A DNA stretch of 64,000 bases from Sphingomonas liriopis (GTDB taxonomy: Bacteria > Pseudomonadota > Alphaproteobacteria > Sphingomonadales > Sphingomonadaceae). Location: NCBI RefSeq assembly GCF_024211255.1, contig NZ_JAMLDY010000001.1:186001-250000 (forward strand), given 5' to 3'. The notes below the pieces were generated by a model. It was not told where the DNA came from, made no database searches, and saw only the letters and a program-made list of their open reading frames with translations. Position 1 is the stretch's first letter. Every line of letters begins with the position of its first letter. This document shows, in pieces, positions 43,432 through 53,218 of the stretch. A program made the position numbers and the translations under genes.

Positions 43432-46400
43432 GACGGATCCTGCTCGCCACGCTGACGCTCGGCACGCCGGTGGCGGCGCAGGACAGTCTGCCCCGCGTCC
43501 AGCCGGTGCAGGTCGATCCGGCGCGTCCCGACTGGGAAAACCCGGCGGTGTTCGCGCGCGGCACGCTGCCCGCGCACGCCACCGGCTTTCCGTTCGAGAA
43601 CCGCGCCGCCGCGCTTGCCGGCGATCGGGCGCGATCCGCGCGCTTCCTGTCGCTCGACGGCCGCTGGAAATTCGCGCTGTCGCCCGATGCCGACAAACGG
43701 CCTGCGGGGTTCGAACAGCCCGGCTACGACGTGTCCGGGTGGAAGGACATCACGGTCCCCGCCGACTGGCAGGCGGAGGGGTTCGATCAGCCGCGCTACA
43801 ACAACATCACCTATCCGTTTCCCGCCAACCGGCCGCTGATCCCGCACGCGACCAATCCGGTGGGGTCGTATCGGCGCGATATCGTCATCCCGGCGGGCTG
43901 GTCGGGCAGCGATCTCATCCTCCACATCGGCGCGGCGGGATCGGCGTACGACGTGTGGGTCAACGGACAGAAGGTCGGCTATGCCGAGGATTCGAAGCTC
44001 CCCAGCGAGTTCGACGTCACCCGCTTCCTGAAGCCCGGCCGCAACACGGTCGCGATCCAGGTCTTCCGCTGGTCCGACGGCAGCTATCTGGAGGATCAGG
44101 ATTTCTGGCGCGTCTCCGGCATCGAGCGATCGGTCTATCTGATCGCCGCGCCCGCCGCGCGGGTGAGCGACGTCTATGCCAAGGCGGGGCTCGACGCGCA
44201 GTATCGCGACGGCACGCTCGACGTGGCGCTGACCACGACCGCCGCCGCCAAAGGCATGACGGTGCGTGCGACGCTGCTCGACGGGCCGCGGACGGTGCTG
44301 GCGCGCGACGTGACGGTGACCGGCGACGCGCCGCGAGTCACCGCGACCATCCCCGCGGTGAAGCCGTGGACCGCCGAGACGCCCAACCTCTACACGCTGC
44401 TGATCGAACTGCGCGATCCCGCGGGCCGCGTCGTGCAGGCGACCGCACAGCGCATCGGCTTTCGCACCGTCGCGATCCTCAATGGCGTCGTCACCGTCAA
44501 CGGCCGGCCGATCACGATCCGCGGCGTCAACCGCCACGAGCACGATCCCGAGACGTTTCACGTCATCTCCGAAGCGTCGATGCGCCGCGATATCGAACTG
44601 ATGAAGCGCAACAATATCAACGCGCTGCGCACCTCGCACTATCCTAACGACGAACGGCTCTACGCGCTCGCCGACGCATACGGCCTGTACGTGATGGACG
44701 AGGCGAATATCGAGAGCCACGGCTATCTCATGAACGCGCGCCAGACCGGCATCGACCGCAGCAAGGTCGAGATCGGCTACGATCCGGCATGGCGCGCGGC
44801 GCAGGTGTCGCGGGTCGCCAACATGGTGATGCGCGACCGCAACCACCCTTCGGTCATCTTCTGGTCGCTCGGCAACGAATCGGGCAACGGCCCCAATTTC
44901 GAGGCCGCGGCGGCGGAGGCGCGGCGGCTCGATCCGACGCGGCTGATCTCGTTCCTCGGCTGGTCGCAGCTCGACGATCACCGCCCCAACCCGTTCGTCG
45001 ACATCTATGCGCCGATGTACGACGGGATCGGCAAGATGGTCGATTACGCCAATCACCGCGAGCTGACGCAGCCGATGATCCAGTGCGAATATGCGCATAT
45101 GCAGGGCAATTCGGGCGGCAACCTGATCGATTACTGGAACACGATCTACGCGCATCCCGACCGGTTGCAGGGCGGCTTCATCTGGGACTGGGTCGACCAG
45201 TCGATGTACCGCTACACCAGGGACGGGCGGCGCTACTGGGGCGACGGCAGTTCCTACGGCCCCAATCCGGGCGGCGAGATCGAGTTCGGCGACGGGCTCA
45301 ACCAGCCCGACCGGACCCCCAACCCGCAGCTGTTCGAGGTGCAGAAGGTCTATGCGCCGATCCAGTTCGAGGCCGTCGATGCGGCGGCGGGTCGGTTCGC
45401 GGTCCTCAACCGGCACGATTTCCGCGACCTGTCGGGTTTCGCCTTCAGCTGGGACGTGACCGCGGACGGGGTGAGCGTCGCACGCGGCACCGGCCCCGCG
45501 CTCGCCACCGCGGCGCGATCACGCGAGGCCTTCGCGCTGCCGCTCGCGCACATCGTGCGGCGGCCGGGAGTGGAATATTGGGTGACGATCCGCGCCACCA
45601 CGCGTGACGGTTCGGTGCCGCTCGTCGCCGCCGGCGCGATCGTCGGATGGGAGCAGTTCGCGCTGACCCCACCGCCCGCCACGCTGCCGACACCGGCTGC
45701 GGGCGCGGTGGCGTTGCAGGACCAGGGCGGCACCGTGACGCTGGCTGCGAACGGCGCATCGCTGGCGATCGATCGCGCGACGGGGCAGCTCGCCGGCTAT
45801 CACGTCGCCGGACGCGAAATGCTGCGCGGGGGCACCCCGCATTTCTACCGCGCGCTCACCGACAATGATATCGGCACCGGGCCGGGGCGGACGCATGGCA
45901 TCTGGGACACGATGTCGCGCAGCCGCCGCATCGACGCGGTCGAGACGGAATGGCTCGCCGATGGCGGCGCGGCGGTGACGGTGCGCGCGACGATGGGGGA
46001 TGGCGTGGTGCGCTTCGTCACCCGCTATCGCATGGACGCCAGCGGTGCGGTAACGGTCGACGGCGACTTTACGCCTCTGCGCCAGGACCTGCCCGATCCG
46101 CTGCGCATCGGCTTCCTCTATGCGATGCCGCAGGCGTATCGCACCGTGGAATGGTACGGCCGCGGGCCGCATGAGAGCTATCAGGATCGCAAGACCTCGG
46201 CCGCGATCGGCCTGTGGCGCGGGGCGATTGCCGACCAGAACCACGACTACATGCGCCCGCAGGAGACGGGCAACAAGGTCGACGTCCGCTGGATGGAACT
46301 GACCGGCCCGCAGGTGCCGGGACTGCGCGTCACCGGCGCGCGGCCGCTGTCGATGAACGTCCTCGCCTTTCCCTATGACGACCTCGCGCGCAGGAGCCCG

Positions 46401-46631
46401 GGGACGCGGCGCAGCACCGATATCGTGCCGCACGACCATGTCTCGCTGCTGGTCGATGCGGTGCAGTCGGGCGTCGGCGGCAATACGCAGTGGAACGCCT
46501 CGGGCCGGCCGCTACCGCAGTACCGTGTGCCGCTGGCACCGCGGCACTTCGCCTTCCGCCTGACGCCCTTCGCCGGCGAGGGCACGCATGTGTCGGCCGC
46601 GAAGCCGGCACAGGCGACGATCGTGCAATAG
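43428..46631 (+). CDS. Glycoside hydrolase family 2 beta-galactosidase (LacZ type, secreted)
   Basis: A 1067-residue LacZ-type enzyme: short signal peptide ([18 protein letters not shown]), jelly-roll sugar-binding domain (about 60-215), immunoglobulin-like domain, TIM barrel (about 325-600), another Ig-like domain and a C-terminal small-chain domain ([34 protein letters not shown]). The acid/base Glu484 is in [11 protein letters not shown], the nucleophile Glu554 in [16 protein letters not shown]. It hydrolyses terminal beta-galactosides in the periplasm. The ATG overlaps the stop of the uxuA fragment, so its translation is coupled to that remnant. Confidence 0.93.
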   Translation: MRRILLATLTLGTPVAAQDSLPRVQPVQVDPARPDWENPAVFARGTLPAHATGFPFENRAAALAGDRARSARFLSLDGRWKFALSPDADKRPAGFEQPGYDVSGWKDITVPADWQAEGFDQPRYNNITYPFPANRPLIPHATNPVGSYRRDIVIPAGWSGSDLILHIGAAGSAYDVWVNGQKVGYAEDSKLPSEFDVTRFLKPGRNTVAIQVFRWSDGSYLEDQDFWRVSGIERSVYLIAAPAARVSDVYAKAGLDAQYRDGTLDVALTTTAAAKGMTVRATLLDGPRTVLARDVTVTGDAPRVTATIPAVKPWTAETPNLYTLLIELRDPAGRVVQATAQRIGFRTVAILNGVVTVNGRPITIRGVNRHEHDPETFHVISEASMRRDIELMKRNNINALRTSHYPNDERLYALADAYGLYVMDEANIESHGYLMNARQTGIDRSKVEIGYDPAWRAAQVSRVANMVMRDRNHPSVIFWSLGNESGNGPNFEAAAAEARRLDPTRLISFLGWSQLDDHRPNPFVDIYAPMYDGIGKMVDYANHRELTQPMIQCEYAHMQGNSGGNLIDYWNTIYAHPDRLQGGFIWDWVDQSMYRYTRDGRRYWGDGSSYGPNPGGEIEFGDGLNQPDRTPNPQLFEVQKVYAPIQFEAVDAAAGRFAVLNRHDFRDLSGFAFSWDVTADGVSVARGTGPALATAARSREAFALPLAHIVRRPGVEYWVTIRATTRDGSVPLVAAGAIVGWEQFALTPPPATLPTPAAGAVALQDQGGTVTLAANGASLAIDRATGQLAGYHVAGREMLRGGTPHFYRALTDNDIGTGPGRTHGIWDTMSRSRRIDAVETEWLADGGAAVTVRATMGDGVVRFVTRYRMDASGAVTVDGDFTPLRQDLPDPLRIGFLYAMPQAYRTVEWYGRGPHESYQDRKTSAAIGLWRGAIADQNHDYMRPQETGNKVDVRWMELTGPQVPGLRVTGARPLSMNVLAFPYDDLARRSPGTRRSTDIVPHDHVSLLVDAVQSGVGGNTQWNASGRPLPQYRVPLAPRHFAFRLTPFAGEGTHVSAAKPAQATIVQ

Positions 46632-47633
46632 GTCAGCCGAGCGCCGCCAGCGCGGCGGTTCCGCCGACGCCTTGATGAAGCCGCCTTCCTTGCGCTTCAT
46701 CGCGGTGGCGATCTCCAGATCGACGTCGCCCGACAGGCCGCCCGACCAGGTCGGAGATCGAGGAGCGCCGTGGCGCGCTCAACCGGCGTCTCCACGCCTG
46801 ATCGACGCCGTCCGGCCCGATTTGCCGTGGTGGCCTGACCAGTTGGCAGGGCAAGCTCCTGACGAACCCGCCGAATGGGCGCGTCAAGGGAGAGCGGCTG
46901 CACAGGTCCCGCAACGGCACGAACGCCCCGTGCAGCCGCGGCTGTCCGCACGGCCGCTCGCGGTCGTCCTCGCCACCACGATCGCCCCCCGATGCGAAGC
47001 GCCGTGCAGAGCGTCGAGCGCGCATAGCCCTCGATCGTCATCCTGATCGCCACCGACGGCCATGCGACGCGCGTGTCGCGCTACGGCAGCGGCATCGTCC
47101 GCACCCGGCATCGCTTTGCGTGGCCGGGATCGAGCTTCGCATTCTCCGGCGAACGCTGGACGCATACCGATACGTTCGCAAGCTGGTGTCGCGGGCTCGG
47201 CCCGTCGGTGACGCTCGACCTCAACATGAACGCCGCCAGGAACAGCGAGTGCTGGGAGCCGGCATACAATCTGCCCGTCATCGGGCCCCGCCCCGACCAG
47301 CAGCCGACAGCTATCCCGATTATTCCAACCCCACCGCGCTGGTCCGGCAATTGTTCTGGAAAGGCGCTCAACACGGATGAAAAAACAGGGAGGACGTCAA
47401 CACGGGATCGACGCATCCGAGCATAGCCCTCGAGCCAGTCGGGACAGGGTGTCTCGCCTCACCCAGAAACAAAGCCGCGATGCTCGACATCGCGGCGTTA
47501 CAGGCATAAAGAAGATCGCCCTACCTATTTTATCAAAATCGTCAGTCGCGCGTTTCTGGAGCAAGAAGACATTCCCGGAACAACGAACACTGCCGCGCGC
47601 CAGACGGATGATAGCCGGATCGCAGGGGTCGGG
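46632..47633. other. About 1 kb without an intact gene; decayed coding-like segments
   Basis: No frame here has a sensible start, length and protein pattern. Two stretches look like eroded genes. On the minus strand, 46640-46750 reads VDLEIATAMKRKEGGFIK and then needs a frame change to continue. On the plus strand, 47020-47388 reads RYGSGIVRTRHRFAWPGSSF and, after shifts, SECWEPAYNLPVIGPRP and YSNPTALVRQLFWKGAQHG. I do not recognise the family of either. The 3' part (47480-47600) is less GC-rich and carries a hairpin before the D-lactate dehydrogenase gene. Confidence 0.55.
47474..47496 (+). promoter_or_regulatory. Perfect hairpin upstream of D-lactate dehydrogenase
   Basis: GCCGCGATG (47474-47482) and CATCGCGGC (47488-47496) form a 9-bp perfect stem with a 5-base loop. 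No U-tract follows. It lies 138 bases before the start of the next gene and could be an operator, a leader structure or the terminator of the decayed gene before it. Confidence 0.35.
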
Positions 47634-49319
47634 TTGATCGATCGTCTACGGACGATCGTGGGTCGCCGCCACGTGCTCGTCGATGCGGACACCATAGCGC
47701 CCTTCGCCGAAGGCTACCGCTTTGGCAACGGATCGGCGCTAGCCGTCGTGAAACCGGGCACGTTGGTCGAACAGTGGCGCGCCTTACAGGCCTGCGTGCA
47801 GAGCGACGTCATCGTCATCTTCCAGGCCGCCAATACCGGCCTGACGGGTGGATCGACCCCCGATGGCGACTATGATCGGCCGGTCGTGATCATCAATACC
47901 ATGCGCATTCGAGGGCTGCATCTCATCGACGGCGGTCGGCAGGTCGTGTGTCTCCCCGGAACGACGCTGGTCGACCTCGAAAGGACGCTGGCGCCGCTCG
48001 ACCGCGAACCGCATTCGGTGATCGGGTCGTCGTGCATCGGCGCGTCGGTATTTGGCGGCATCTGCAACAATTCCGGTGGTTCGCTGATCCGGCGCGGCCC
48101 GGCCTACAGCGAGCTCGCCCTATACGCGCAAGTGGACGCGGCAGGGCAATTGCGGCTGATCAATCATCTGGGCATCGCGCTCGGCGACCACCCCGAGGAG
48201 ATGCTCGACCGCCTCGATCGGCATGGTTTCGCCGAGGCGGAAGTCGAATGGCCGGAGGATCGGCGCGCGTCCGACGGCGATTACCAAACGCATGTCCGAC
48301 GGGTCGACGCACCGACGCCGGCCCGCTTCAACGCGGACCCGTCGCGCCTCTTCGAGGCATCGGGCAGCGCGGGCCGCGTCGCGCTGTTTGCGGTACGGCT
48401 CGACACCTTCGCGAAGCCGACAGCGACGGCGACATTCTACATCGGCACCAGCGATCCCCGGCGATTGACGACGATCCGCCGCCACATCCTGACGCAGTTC
48501 ACGCACCTTCCCGTCTCCGGCGAATACATGCATCGCGACGCGTTCGACGTCGCCGCGACCTACGGAAAGGACAGCTTCCTTGCGATCGAGCGGCTCGGCA
48601 CCGCCAGGCTGCCCATGCTTCTGGCGTGGAAGAACCGTTTCGACCGGCTGTTGGCGCGGGTGCCGTTCGTCCGCCGCGACCCGGCAGACCGGCTGCTGCA
48701 ATGGCTCGGCGCACTGCTGCCCGATCATTTGCCGCCGCGGATGGTCGCGTTTCGACGTCGGTTCGACCATCACCTCCTCCTCAAGATGGAAGGCGGCGGA
48801 ATCGCGGAAGCGCGCCGCTATCTCGACGACACGCTGAACGGCGTCGAGGCCGACGTTTTCGAATGCTCACCCGAGGAGGACAGGAAGGCGTTTCTGCACC
48901 GCTTTGCAGCGGCCGGCGCGGCCGTCCGCTATCGCGCCGTGCATGCCGACACGGTCGAGGACATCGTCGCCCTCGACGTCGCCTTGCGGCGCGACGATCC
49001 GCACTGGTTCGAGCCGCTGCCCGCCGCGCTCGGCGCACCGGTCCTTCATGCCCTCTACTACGGACATTTCTTCTGCCACGTCTTCCACTGGGACTATATT
49101 CTCAAGAAGGGCAGCGACACCCATGGCGTCGAGGCGGCGATGCTGGAGAGCCTCGACCGGCGCGGCGCCGAATACCCGGCCGAGCACAACGTCGGCCATC
49201 TCTATCCTGCAAAGCCGGCGCTCGCCGATCACTACCGTGAGCTCGATCCGCGCAACGTCTTCAATCCCGGCATCGGCAAGACGGACCGGACACACCGATG
49301 GGGGCTGGACCATCTCTAG
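47634..49319 (+). CDS. dld: Quinone-dependent D-lactate dehydrogenase
   Basis: A 561-residue flavoprotein oxidising D-lactate to pyruvate and passing electrons to quinone at the inner membrane. The FAD domain is clear: VIVIFQAANTGLTGGSTPDG, SSCIGASVFGGICNNSGGSL. The membrane-binding C-terminal domain contains YYGHFFCHVFHWDYILKKG and EYPAEHNVGHLYPAKP, where the His/Glu cluster binds substrate. Size matches Escherichia coli Dld (about 570). It starts with TTG at 47634, with GCAGGGG about nine bases before; no ATG is available near the conserved N-terminus. Confidence 0.93.
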   Translation: MIDRLRTIVGRRHVLVDADTIAPFAEGYRFGNGSALAVVKPGTLVEQWRALQACVQSDVIVIFQAANTGLTGGSTPDGDYDRPVVIINTMRIRGLHLIDGGRQVVCLPGTTLVDLERTLAPLDREPHSVIGSSCIGASVFGGICNNSGGSLIRRGPAYSELALYAQVDAAGQLRLINHLGIALGDHPEEMLDRLDRHGFAEAEVEWPEDRRASDGDYQTHVRRVDAPTPARFNADPSRLFEASGSAGRVALFAVRLDTFAKPTATATFYIGTSDPRRLTTIRRHILTQFTHLPVSGEYMHRDAFDVAATYGKDSFLAIERLGTARLPMLLAWKNRFDRLLARVPFVRRDPADRLLQWLGALLPDHLPPRMVAFRRRFDHHLLLKMEGGGIAEARRYLDDTLNGVEADVFECSPEEDRKAFLHRFAAAGAAVRYRAVHADTVEDIVALDVALRRDDPHWFEPLPAALGAPVLHALYYGHFFCHVFHWDYILKKGSDTHGVEAAMLESLDRRGAEYPAEHNVGHLYPAKPALADHYRELDPRNVFNPGIGKTDRTHRWGLDHL

Positions 49320-49372
49320 TGGCGGCCAAGCGGGGACGACCCGCCCTGCACCGTCTCACGTCGGTCGGACGA

Positions 49373-50041
49373 TCAGCCGGCGTGCCGCGTCCAGCCGCGC
49401 GCCACGACGCGTGCGATGCGAGCCGCGGCGGTAGTCAAGCCATCGGGCTCCGGGGAGCCGATCACGAGGACGCGCTGGTGCATGTGGCCGATCACCGCCT
49501 CCACCAGAGTCGCGATGATGTCGCGCACGTCCTCCGGCGCGAAGGCGCGATCGGGCGCGGATGCCACCCGATCATGGACCTCTTCTTCGAAGATGCGCAC
49601 GGTGCTGTCGTACCAGATGCCGGCAAGTTCGGGAAACCGGCTTGCCTCCTGCGCCAGCAGGCGGGTCAACGCACTGATCTCTCCATCCTCCAGCGCCTCC
49701 ATCATGCCGAGCGCGCAGGCCTCCAGGATCGCCTGCAGCGGCGCACCGGCCGGCGCGCGGCGCGGCGGGCTGCGTTCCTGCCAGCTGGCGACCTGCCACT
49801 CCACGATTGCCCGGAACAGTACCGATTTCTCCGGGAAGCGGGCGTACAGCGTGTTGGGCGCCACGGCGGCGGCCTCGCTGACGCGCTTCATCGACGTCGC
49901 GCCATAGCCGTCGGCGAGGAAGAGCGCGAGCGCGGCGTCGACGATCGCGCGGGTAATCACCTGCTCCTCGGCCCGCGACGGCCGGCCGCGACGGCCTGTC
50001 GGCTTCGCAGGCACAGGCTGCCCGTCGTCGATTCGATTCAT
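49373..50041 (-). CDS. TetR/AcrR family transcriptional regulator
   Basis: A 222-residue TetR protein: after a basic leader (KPTGRRGRPSRAE) the HTH spans about residues 28-75 (ITRAIVDAALALFLADGYGA, SMKRVSEAAAVAPNTLYARF). The C-terminal region (ALTRLLAQEASRFPELA) is the AefR-like type, common beside efflux or degradation genes. ATG at 50041. It converges with the D-lactate dehydrogenase gene; the target is not evident. Confidence 0.9.
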   Translation of the reverse strand: MNRIDDGQPVPAKPTGRRGRPSRAEEQVITRAIVDAALALFLADGYGATSMKRVSEAAAVAPNTLYARFPEKSVLFRAIVEWQVASWQERSPPRRAPAGAPLQAILEACALGMMEALEDGEISALTRLLAQEASRFPELAGIWYDSTVRIFEEEVHDRVASAPDRAFAPEDVRDIIATLVEAVIGHMHQRVLVIGSPEPDGLTTAAARIARVVARGWTRHAG

Positions 50042-50127
50042 ATTCCGGGTTCCGAACTTCACATCACCGTACTGGTTACCGTCAATAGCCGTTCCGGGAC
50101 GAAGCGCATCGTAAAAGGACGCGGCGG

Positions 50128-50406
50128 TCAGACGTTCGGCGCGTCGAACCCCAGCCGGTCGGCCGAGCCCACGTCCTCCCCGCCGCGGAAGATCTTGTCG
50201 AGACGGGACTCGACGTCGGTTCGGAACTGCGGGGTCATGACGTGGCGCGGGACGGCGATCGCGATCTCGTCGGCGATGGCGGTCTTGACACGCTCGATCG
50301 CGTCGTCGCCGAGCAGCTCCGTCTGGCGCAGCTCGATGCAGAGCTGCACGAGCCCGGCGGCGGTGGCCTGGGCACGCAGGCCGACGTTCGTCAGTTCGAA
50401 GTGCAA
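50128..50406 (-). CDS. Small hypothetical protein (92 aa), start uncertain
   Basis: The C-terminal 92 residues have a protein-like pattern: LHFELTNVGLRAQATAAGLV, QTELLGDDAIERVKTAIADE, FRTDVESRLDKIF. The frame is open up to an ATG at 50583, but that extension is Pro/Arg-rich, lacks a ribosome site and runs into the promoter of the divergent VOC gene. A TTG at 50406, just before HFELTNV, is the likelier start. No family recognised, no membrane segment. Confidence 0.5.
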   Translation of the reverse strand: MHFELTNVGLRAQATAAGLVQLCIELRQTELLGDDAIERVKTAIADEIAIAVPRHVMTPQFRTDVESRLDKIFRGGEDVGSADRLGFDAPNV

Positions 50407-50623
50407 CTGCTCGCGGCTCTCGTGCGATCTGGTGATCCGTAATCCCCTTATCGCTGGCGGCGACGGCCATGCGCCGCGTCGCGGATTCGCTCGCCGCGGT
50501 ATATCGTATCCCGGTCCGCCGTAAAACGAAATCCCAGCATCATGTCGCAGGCGCGCTTGCAGATGCGTTGTGATTTGGAGCATTTGTTACGCATAGGACA
50601 GATTCAAACATGGGAGACGGCGA

Positions 50624-51040
50624 ATGACTGTGGCACATTTCGGATTTACGAAACTGGTGGTTCACGACCTCGATCGGCAGGCGGGGTTCTACGGTACCGT
50701 GTTCGGTCTCACCGAAATGGCGCGCGTGTCCGCGGCGGTGAACGAACGGGCGATCGACGAGATCATCTATCAGCCGACCGCCACCGGCGGCGCGACCTTC
50801 GTACTGTGGAAATGGCGCGACCGGGACGACGCTCCCGGTGACGGGGTCATCCTGGGCTTTCAGGTCGAAAGCGCCGACGCGACGGTTGCCGGCGCGATTG
50901 CAGCGGGCGGGACGATCGTGGAGACACCGCGCGATCAGCCCGACTATGGCGTCCGCGTCGGCTTCGTCGCGGACCCGGAAGGCAATCTGATCGAGATCGT
51001 GCAGATCACCGGCGCGTGGGCAGCCCAGCAGCCGGGCTGA
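50624..51040 (+). CDS. VOC-superfamily (glyoxalase/dioxygenase-fold) protein
   Basis: A 138-residue vicinal-oxygen-chelate protein. First half TKLVVHDLDRQAGFYGTVFG, second half YGVRVGFVADPEGNLIEIVQ, the paired beta-alpha-beta-beta-beta modules of the fold, with candidate metal ligands His14 and the Glu of NLIEIVQ. GGGAGACG precedes the ATG. Members are lyases, isomerases or resistance proteins; nothing here fixes the reaction. It is divergent from the small unknown gene and converges with the acyl-CoA dehydrogenase pair across a terminator. Confidence 0.88.
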   Translation: MTVAHFGFTKLVVHDLDRQAGFYGTVFGLTEMARVSAAVNERAIDEIIYQPTATGGATFVLWKWRDRDDAPGDGVILGFQVESADATVAGAIAAGGTIVETPRDQPDYGVRVGFVADPEGNLIEIVQITGAWAAQQPG

Positions 51041-51051
51041 TCGGTCTCCCG

Positions 51052-51079
51052 AAAAAGGGGAGGGCGTGTCACCCTCCCC
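51052..51079 (-). terminator. Rho-independent terminator for the acyl-CoA dehydrogenase genes
   Basis: GGGGAGGG (51057-51064) and CCCTCCCC (51072-51079) make an 8-bp perfect stem; on the minus strand it is followed at once by TTTTT (51056-51052). It lies 12 bases past the stop of the minus-strand dehydrogenase gene. On the plus strand it has no U-tract, but may still help to end the VOC transcript. Confidence 0.8.
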
Positions 51080-51091
51080 CCTTCGAATGGA

Positions 51092-51982
51092 TCAGACCTC
51101 CGCGGGCGCGAGGAGCCAATCGAGCGCCGCGGCCGGCGTGGCGGCGCGCTCGCGGCCCAGTTCCGCCGCCCAGTAGCCGGCACCGCCGTCCGCCAGCCGC
51201 CAGGCGTGGAGGGATCGGGTGAGCAACTGGAGGTCATATTCCTCGCTGATGCCGATCGCGCCGTGGATCGCATGGGCGATCCCCGCGATCTCGGCGGCGG
51301 CCAGGCTGGCGCCGTGCTTGGCGATCGCGGCGTCGCGAGGCGCGGGCGGCAGGCCGCCGCGGACGCCGATCGCGGCGGCGAGGCGCGCGGCGACCGCCTG
51401 CTCGGCGAGGACGGCGAGCTGCTGCTGGAGTGCCTGCTGGCGGCCGATCGGCTTGCCGAACTGGACGCGGTCGTTGGCGTAGGCGACGCTCATCTCCAGC
51501 ACGCGCGCGCCCGCGCCGGCGATCTGCTGTGCGCGCAGCACCGCCGCCAGCGGCCGCAAGGGCGCGCGCTCGGCCGGATCGGCCAGCGCCTCCGCCCCGA
51601 CGAGCCGCGGCTCGTCGGGCGTGCCGACCAGCATCTGTGCGGCGACCGGCGGCGTCGCCGCGAACGACGCCCCCGTCGCCAGCGCAATCGGCTCATCGGA
51701 CCAAGCGGTGCCCGCACGGGCGAGGAGCGCGCGCGCGACCATCGTGTCGCCGACCGGCAGCGGCACCACGTGACGGCCGAGCAGGCCGACGAGCGGCGCC
51801 GCCTCGTTCAGCGCGAGCCCGGCGCCGCCGGCCTCTTCCGGTACGAGCGCATCGAGATAGCCGCTGTCCACGATCCCCTGCCATAGCGGCCGCCAGTCGC
51901 CGCCTGCCTCGATGGCGCGCACCACGGATGGCGGGCAGAGGTCCTCCAGCAGGCGCGCGAACGGTTCGATCAGTTCCTGCAT
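51092..51982 (-). CDS. Acyl-CoA dehydrogenase, short partner subunit
   Basis: A 296-residue acyl-CoA dehydrogenase-like protein, shorter than the usual 380-400. N-terminal helical domain (YLDALVPEEAGGAGLALNEA), weak middle domain, and C-terminal AYANDRVQFGKPIGRQQALQ and AIHGAIGISEEYDLQLLTRS are visible. The usual long-loop substrate and FAD contacts in the middle beta-domain are reduced. Such short proteins commonly pair with a full-length one as a heteromeric dehydrogenase in sterol, bile-acid or cyclic-acid degradation. It follows the full-length partner by four bases. Confidence 0.88.
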   Translation of the reverse strand: MQELIEPFARLLEDLCPPSVVRAIEAGGDWRPLWQGIVDSGYLDALVPEEAGGAGLALNEAAPLVGLLGRHVVPLPVGDTMVARALLARAGTAWSDEPIALATGASFAATPPVAAQMLVGTPDEPRLVGAEALADPAERAPLRPLAAVLRAQQIAGAGARVLEMSVAYANDRVQFGKPIGRQQALQQQLAVLAEQAVAARLAAAIGVRGGLPPAPRDAAIAKHGASLAAAEIAGIAHAIHGAIGISEEYDLQLLTRSLHAWRLADGGAGYWAAELGRERAATPAAALDWLLAPAEV

Positions 51983-51986
51983 CGTC

Positions 51987-53138
51987 TCACCTCAGCCCCA
52001 GTCCGCGGGCGATGATGCCCCGCAGGATTTCGCGCGTGCCGCCGCGCAGCGAGTAGCTGGGGGCGGCTTGCGTCGTGTAGAGCAGCGTGCGCAGCAGCTC
52101 GCCCCCGACCGGCGCGTCGGGATGCGCGGCGAGGTCCTCGCCGACGATCACCGGCACGTCCTGCTCGAACCGGGTGCCGAGGTCCTTGACCAATGACGCT
52201 TCCACCACCGGGCTCTCGCCGTCGGCCAGCCGCGCGGTGACTGCCAGTGACATCTCGCGGAGCACCGCGAGCCGGGCGGACAGGCCGCCGAGCGCCTCGA
52301 GCGCCGCCACGTCGGTCGGCCGCTCCCGCAGCAGGTGCCGGGTCCAGGCATCGAGCAGCACAACGCTGGAGTAGATCCGCTCGGGACCGCTGCGCTCGAA
52401 GGCGAGTTCCGCGGTGACCTGCGCCCAGCCCCCGCCCTCCGTGCCGATCAGCGCGTCGTCGTCCAGCAGCACGTCGTCGAAGAACACCTCGGCGAAATGC
52501 GCGTCGCCGGTCAGGTCGGTGATCGGGCGCGTCGTGACCCCCGGCGCGCGAAGATCGACGATCACCTGCGAGAGGCCGGCGTGGCGATCCGCGCTCGTTC
52601 CCGAGGTGCGAACCAGCGCGATCATATAGTCGCAATGGAGCGCGCCGGTGGTCCAGATCTTCTGCCCGTTCAGCCGCCAGCCGCCGTCCACCCGGTCGGC
52701 GCGCGTGCGGACGCTGGCGAGGTCGGACCCGGATCCGGGCTCGCTCATGCCGATGCAGAACAGCGCCTCGCCACGGCAGATCGCGGGAATGTAGCGGCGA
52801 CGCTGCGCCTCGGTGCCGAAACGCAGGATCAGCGGCGCGCTCTGCCGGTCTGCGATCCAGTGCGCAGCGACCGGCGCGCCGGCGGCCAGCAGTTCCTCGA
52901 CCACCACGAACCGCGCGAACGCGCCGCGGCCGGCGCCGCCATAGTCGACCGGCATCGTCAGCCCCAGGAAGCCCGCGGCACCGAGCGCACGGCTGAACCC
53001 GGCGTCGAACCCCTGCCACGACCGCGCTCTCCGATCGGCGGGCATCGCCGCGATCGTCTCGGCGATCAGTGCCCTGAGCGGCGCCCGCAGCGCCTCGTCC
53101 TCGGCGGGTATCGCCGCAAGCGTCAACGTTTCGAACAC
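51987..53138 (-). CDS. Acyl-CoA dehydrogenase, full-length partner
   Basis: A 383-residue acyl-CoA dehydrogenase oxidising an acyl-CoA to the 2-enoyl-CoA with FAD. Motifs: LGLTMPVDYGGAGRGAFARF, ALFCIGMSEPGSGSDLASVR, WRLNGQKIWTTGALHCDYMI, and SYSLRGGTREILRGIIARGL at the end. The start is taken as GTG at 53138 (VFETLTLAAIPAEDEALR), which is where relatives begin; GAAGGAG is very close to it. An ATG at 53177 would add 13 odd basic residues. Forms an operon with the short partner. Confidence 0.9.
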   Translation of the reverse strand: MFETLTLAAIPAEDEALRAPLRALIAETIAAMPADRRARSWQGFDAGFSRALGAAGFLGLTMPVDYGGAGRGAFARFVVVEELLAAGAPVAAHWIADRQSAPLILRFGTEAQRRRYIPAICRGEALFCIGMSEPGSGSDLASVRTRADRVDGGWRLNGQKIWTTGALHCDYMIALVRTSGTSADRHAGLSQVIVDLRAPGVTTRPITDLTGDAHFAEVFFDDVLLDDDALIGTEGGGWAQVTAELAFERSGPERIYSSVVLLDAWTRHLLRERPTDVAALEALGGLSARLAVLREMSLAVTARLADGESPVVEASLVKDLGTRFEQDVPVIVGEDLAAHPDAPVGGELLRTLLYTTQAAPSYSLRGGTREILRGIIARGLGLR

Positions 53139-53218
53139 GCTCCTTCGCCCCCTGCCAATCGAATGCAGGCGAGCCATGCGGCGGGCGCTGCACGGCAGTC
53201 TAATATTAATTCAGGCGA

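Noticed and set aside
43377..45416. A 679-residue minus-strand frame inside the GH2 gene
   Set aside because: Shadow of a gene with both catalytic glutamates intact.
47377..47637. An 86-residue frame MKKQGGRQHGIDASEHS
   Set aside because: No ribosome site, no protein pattern, lies in a decayed region and ends in the dld leader.
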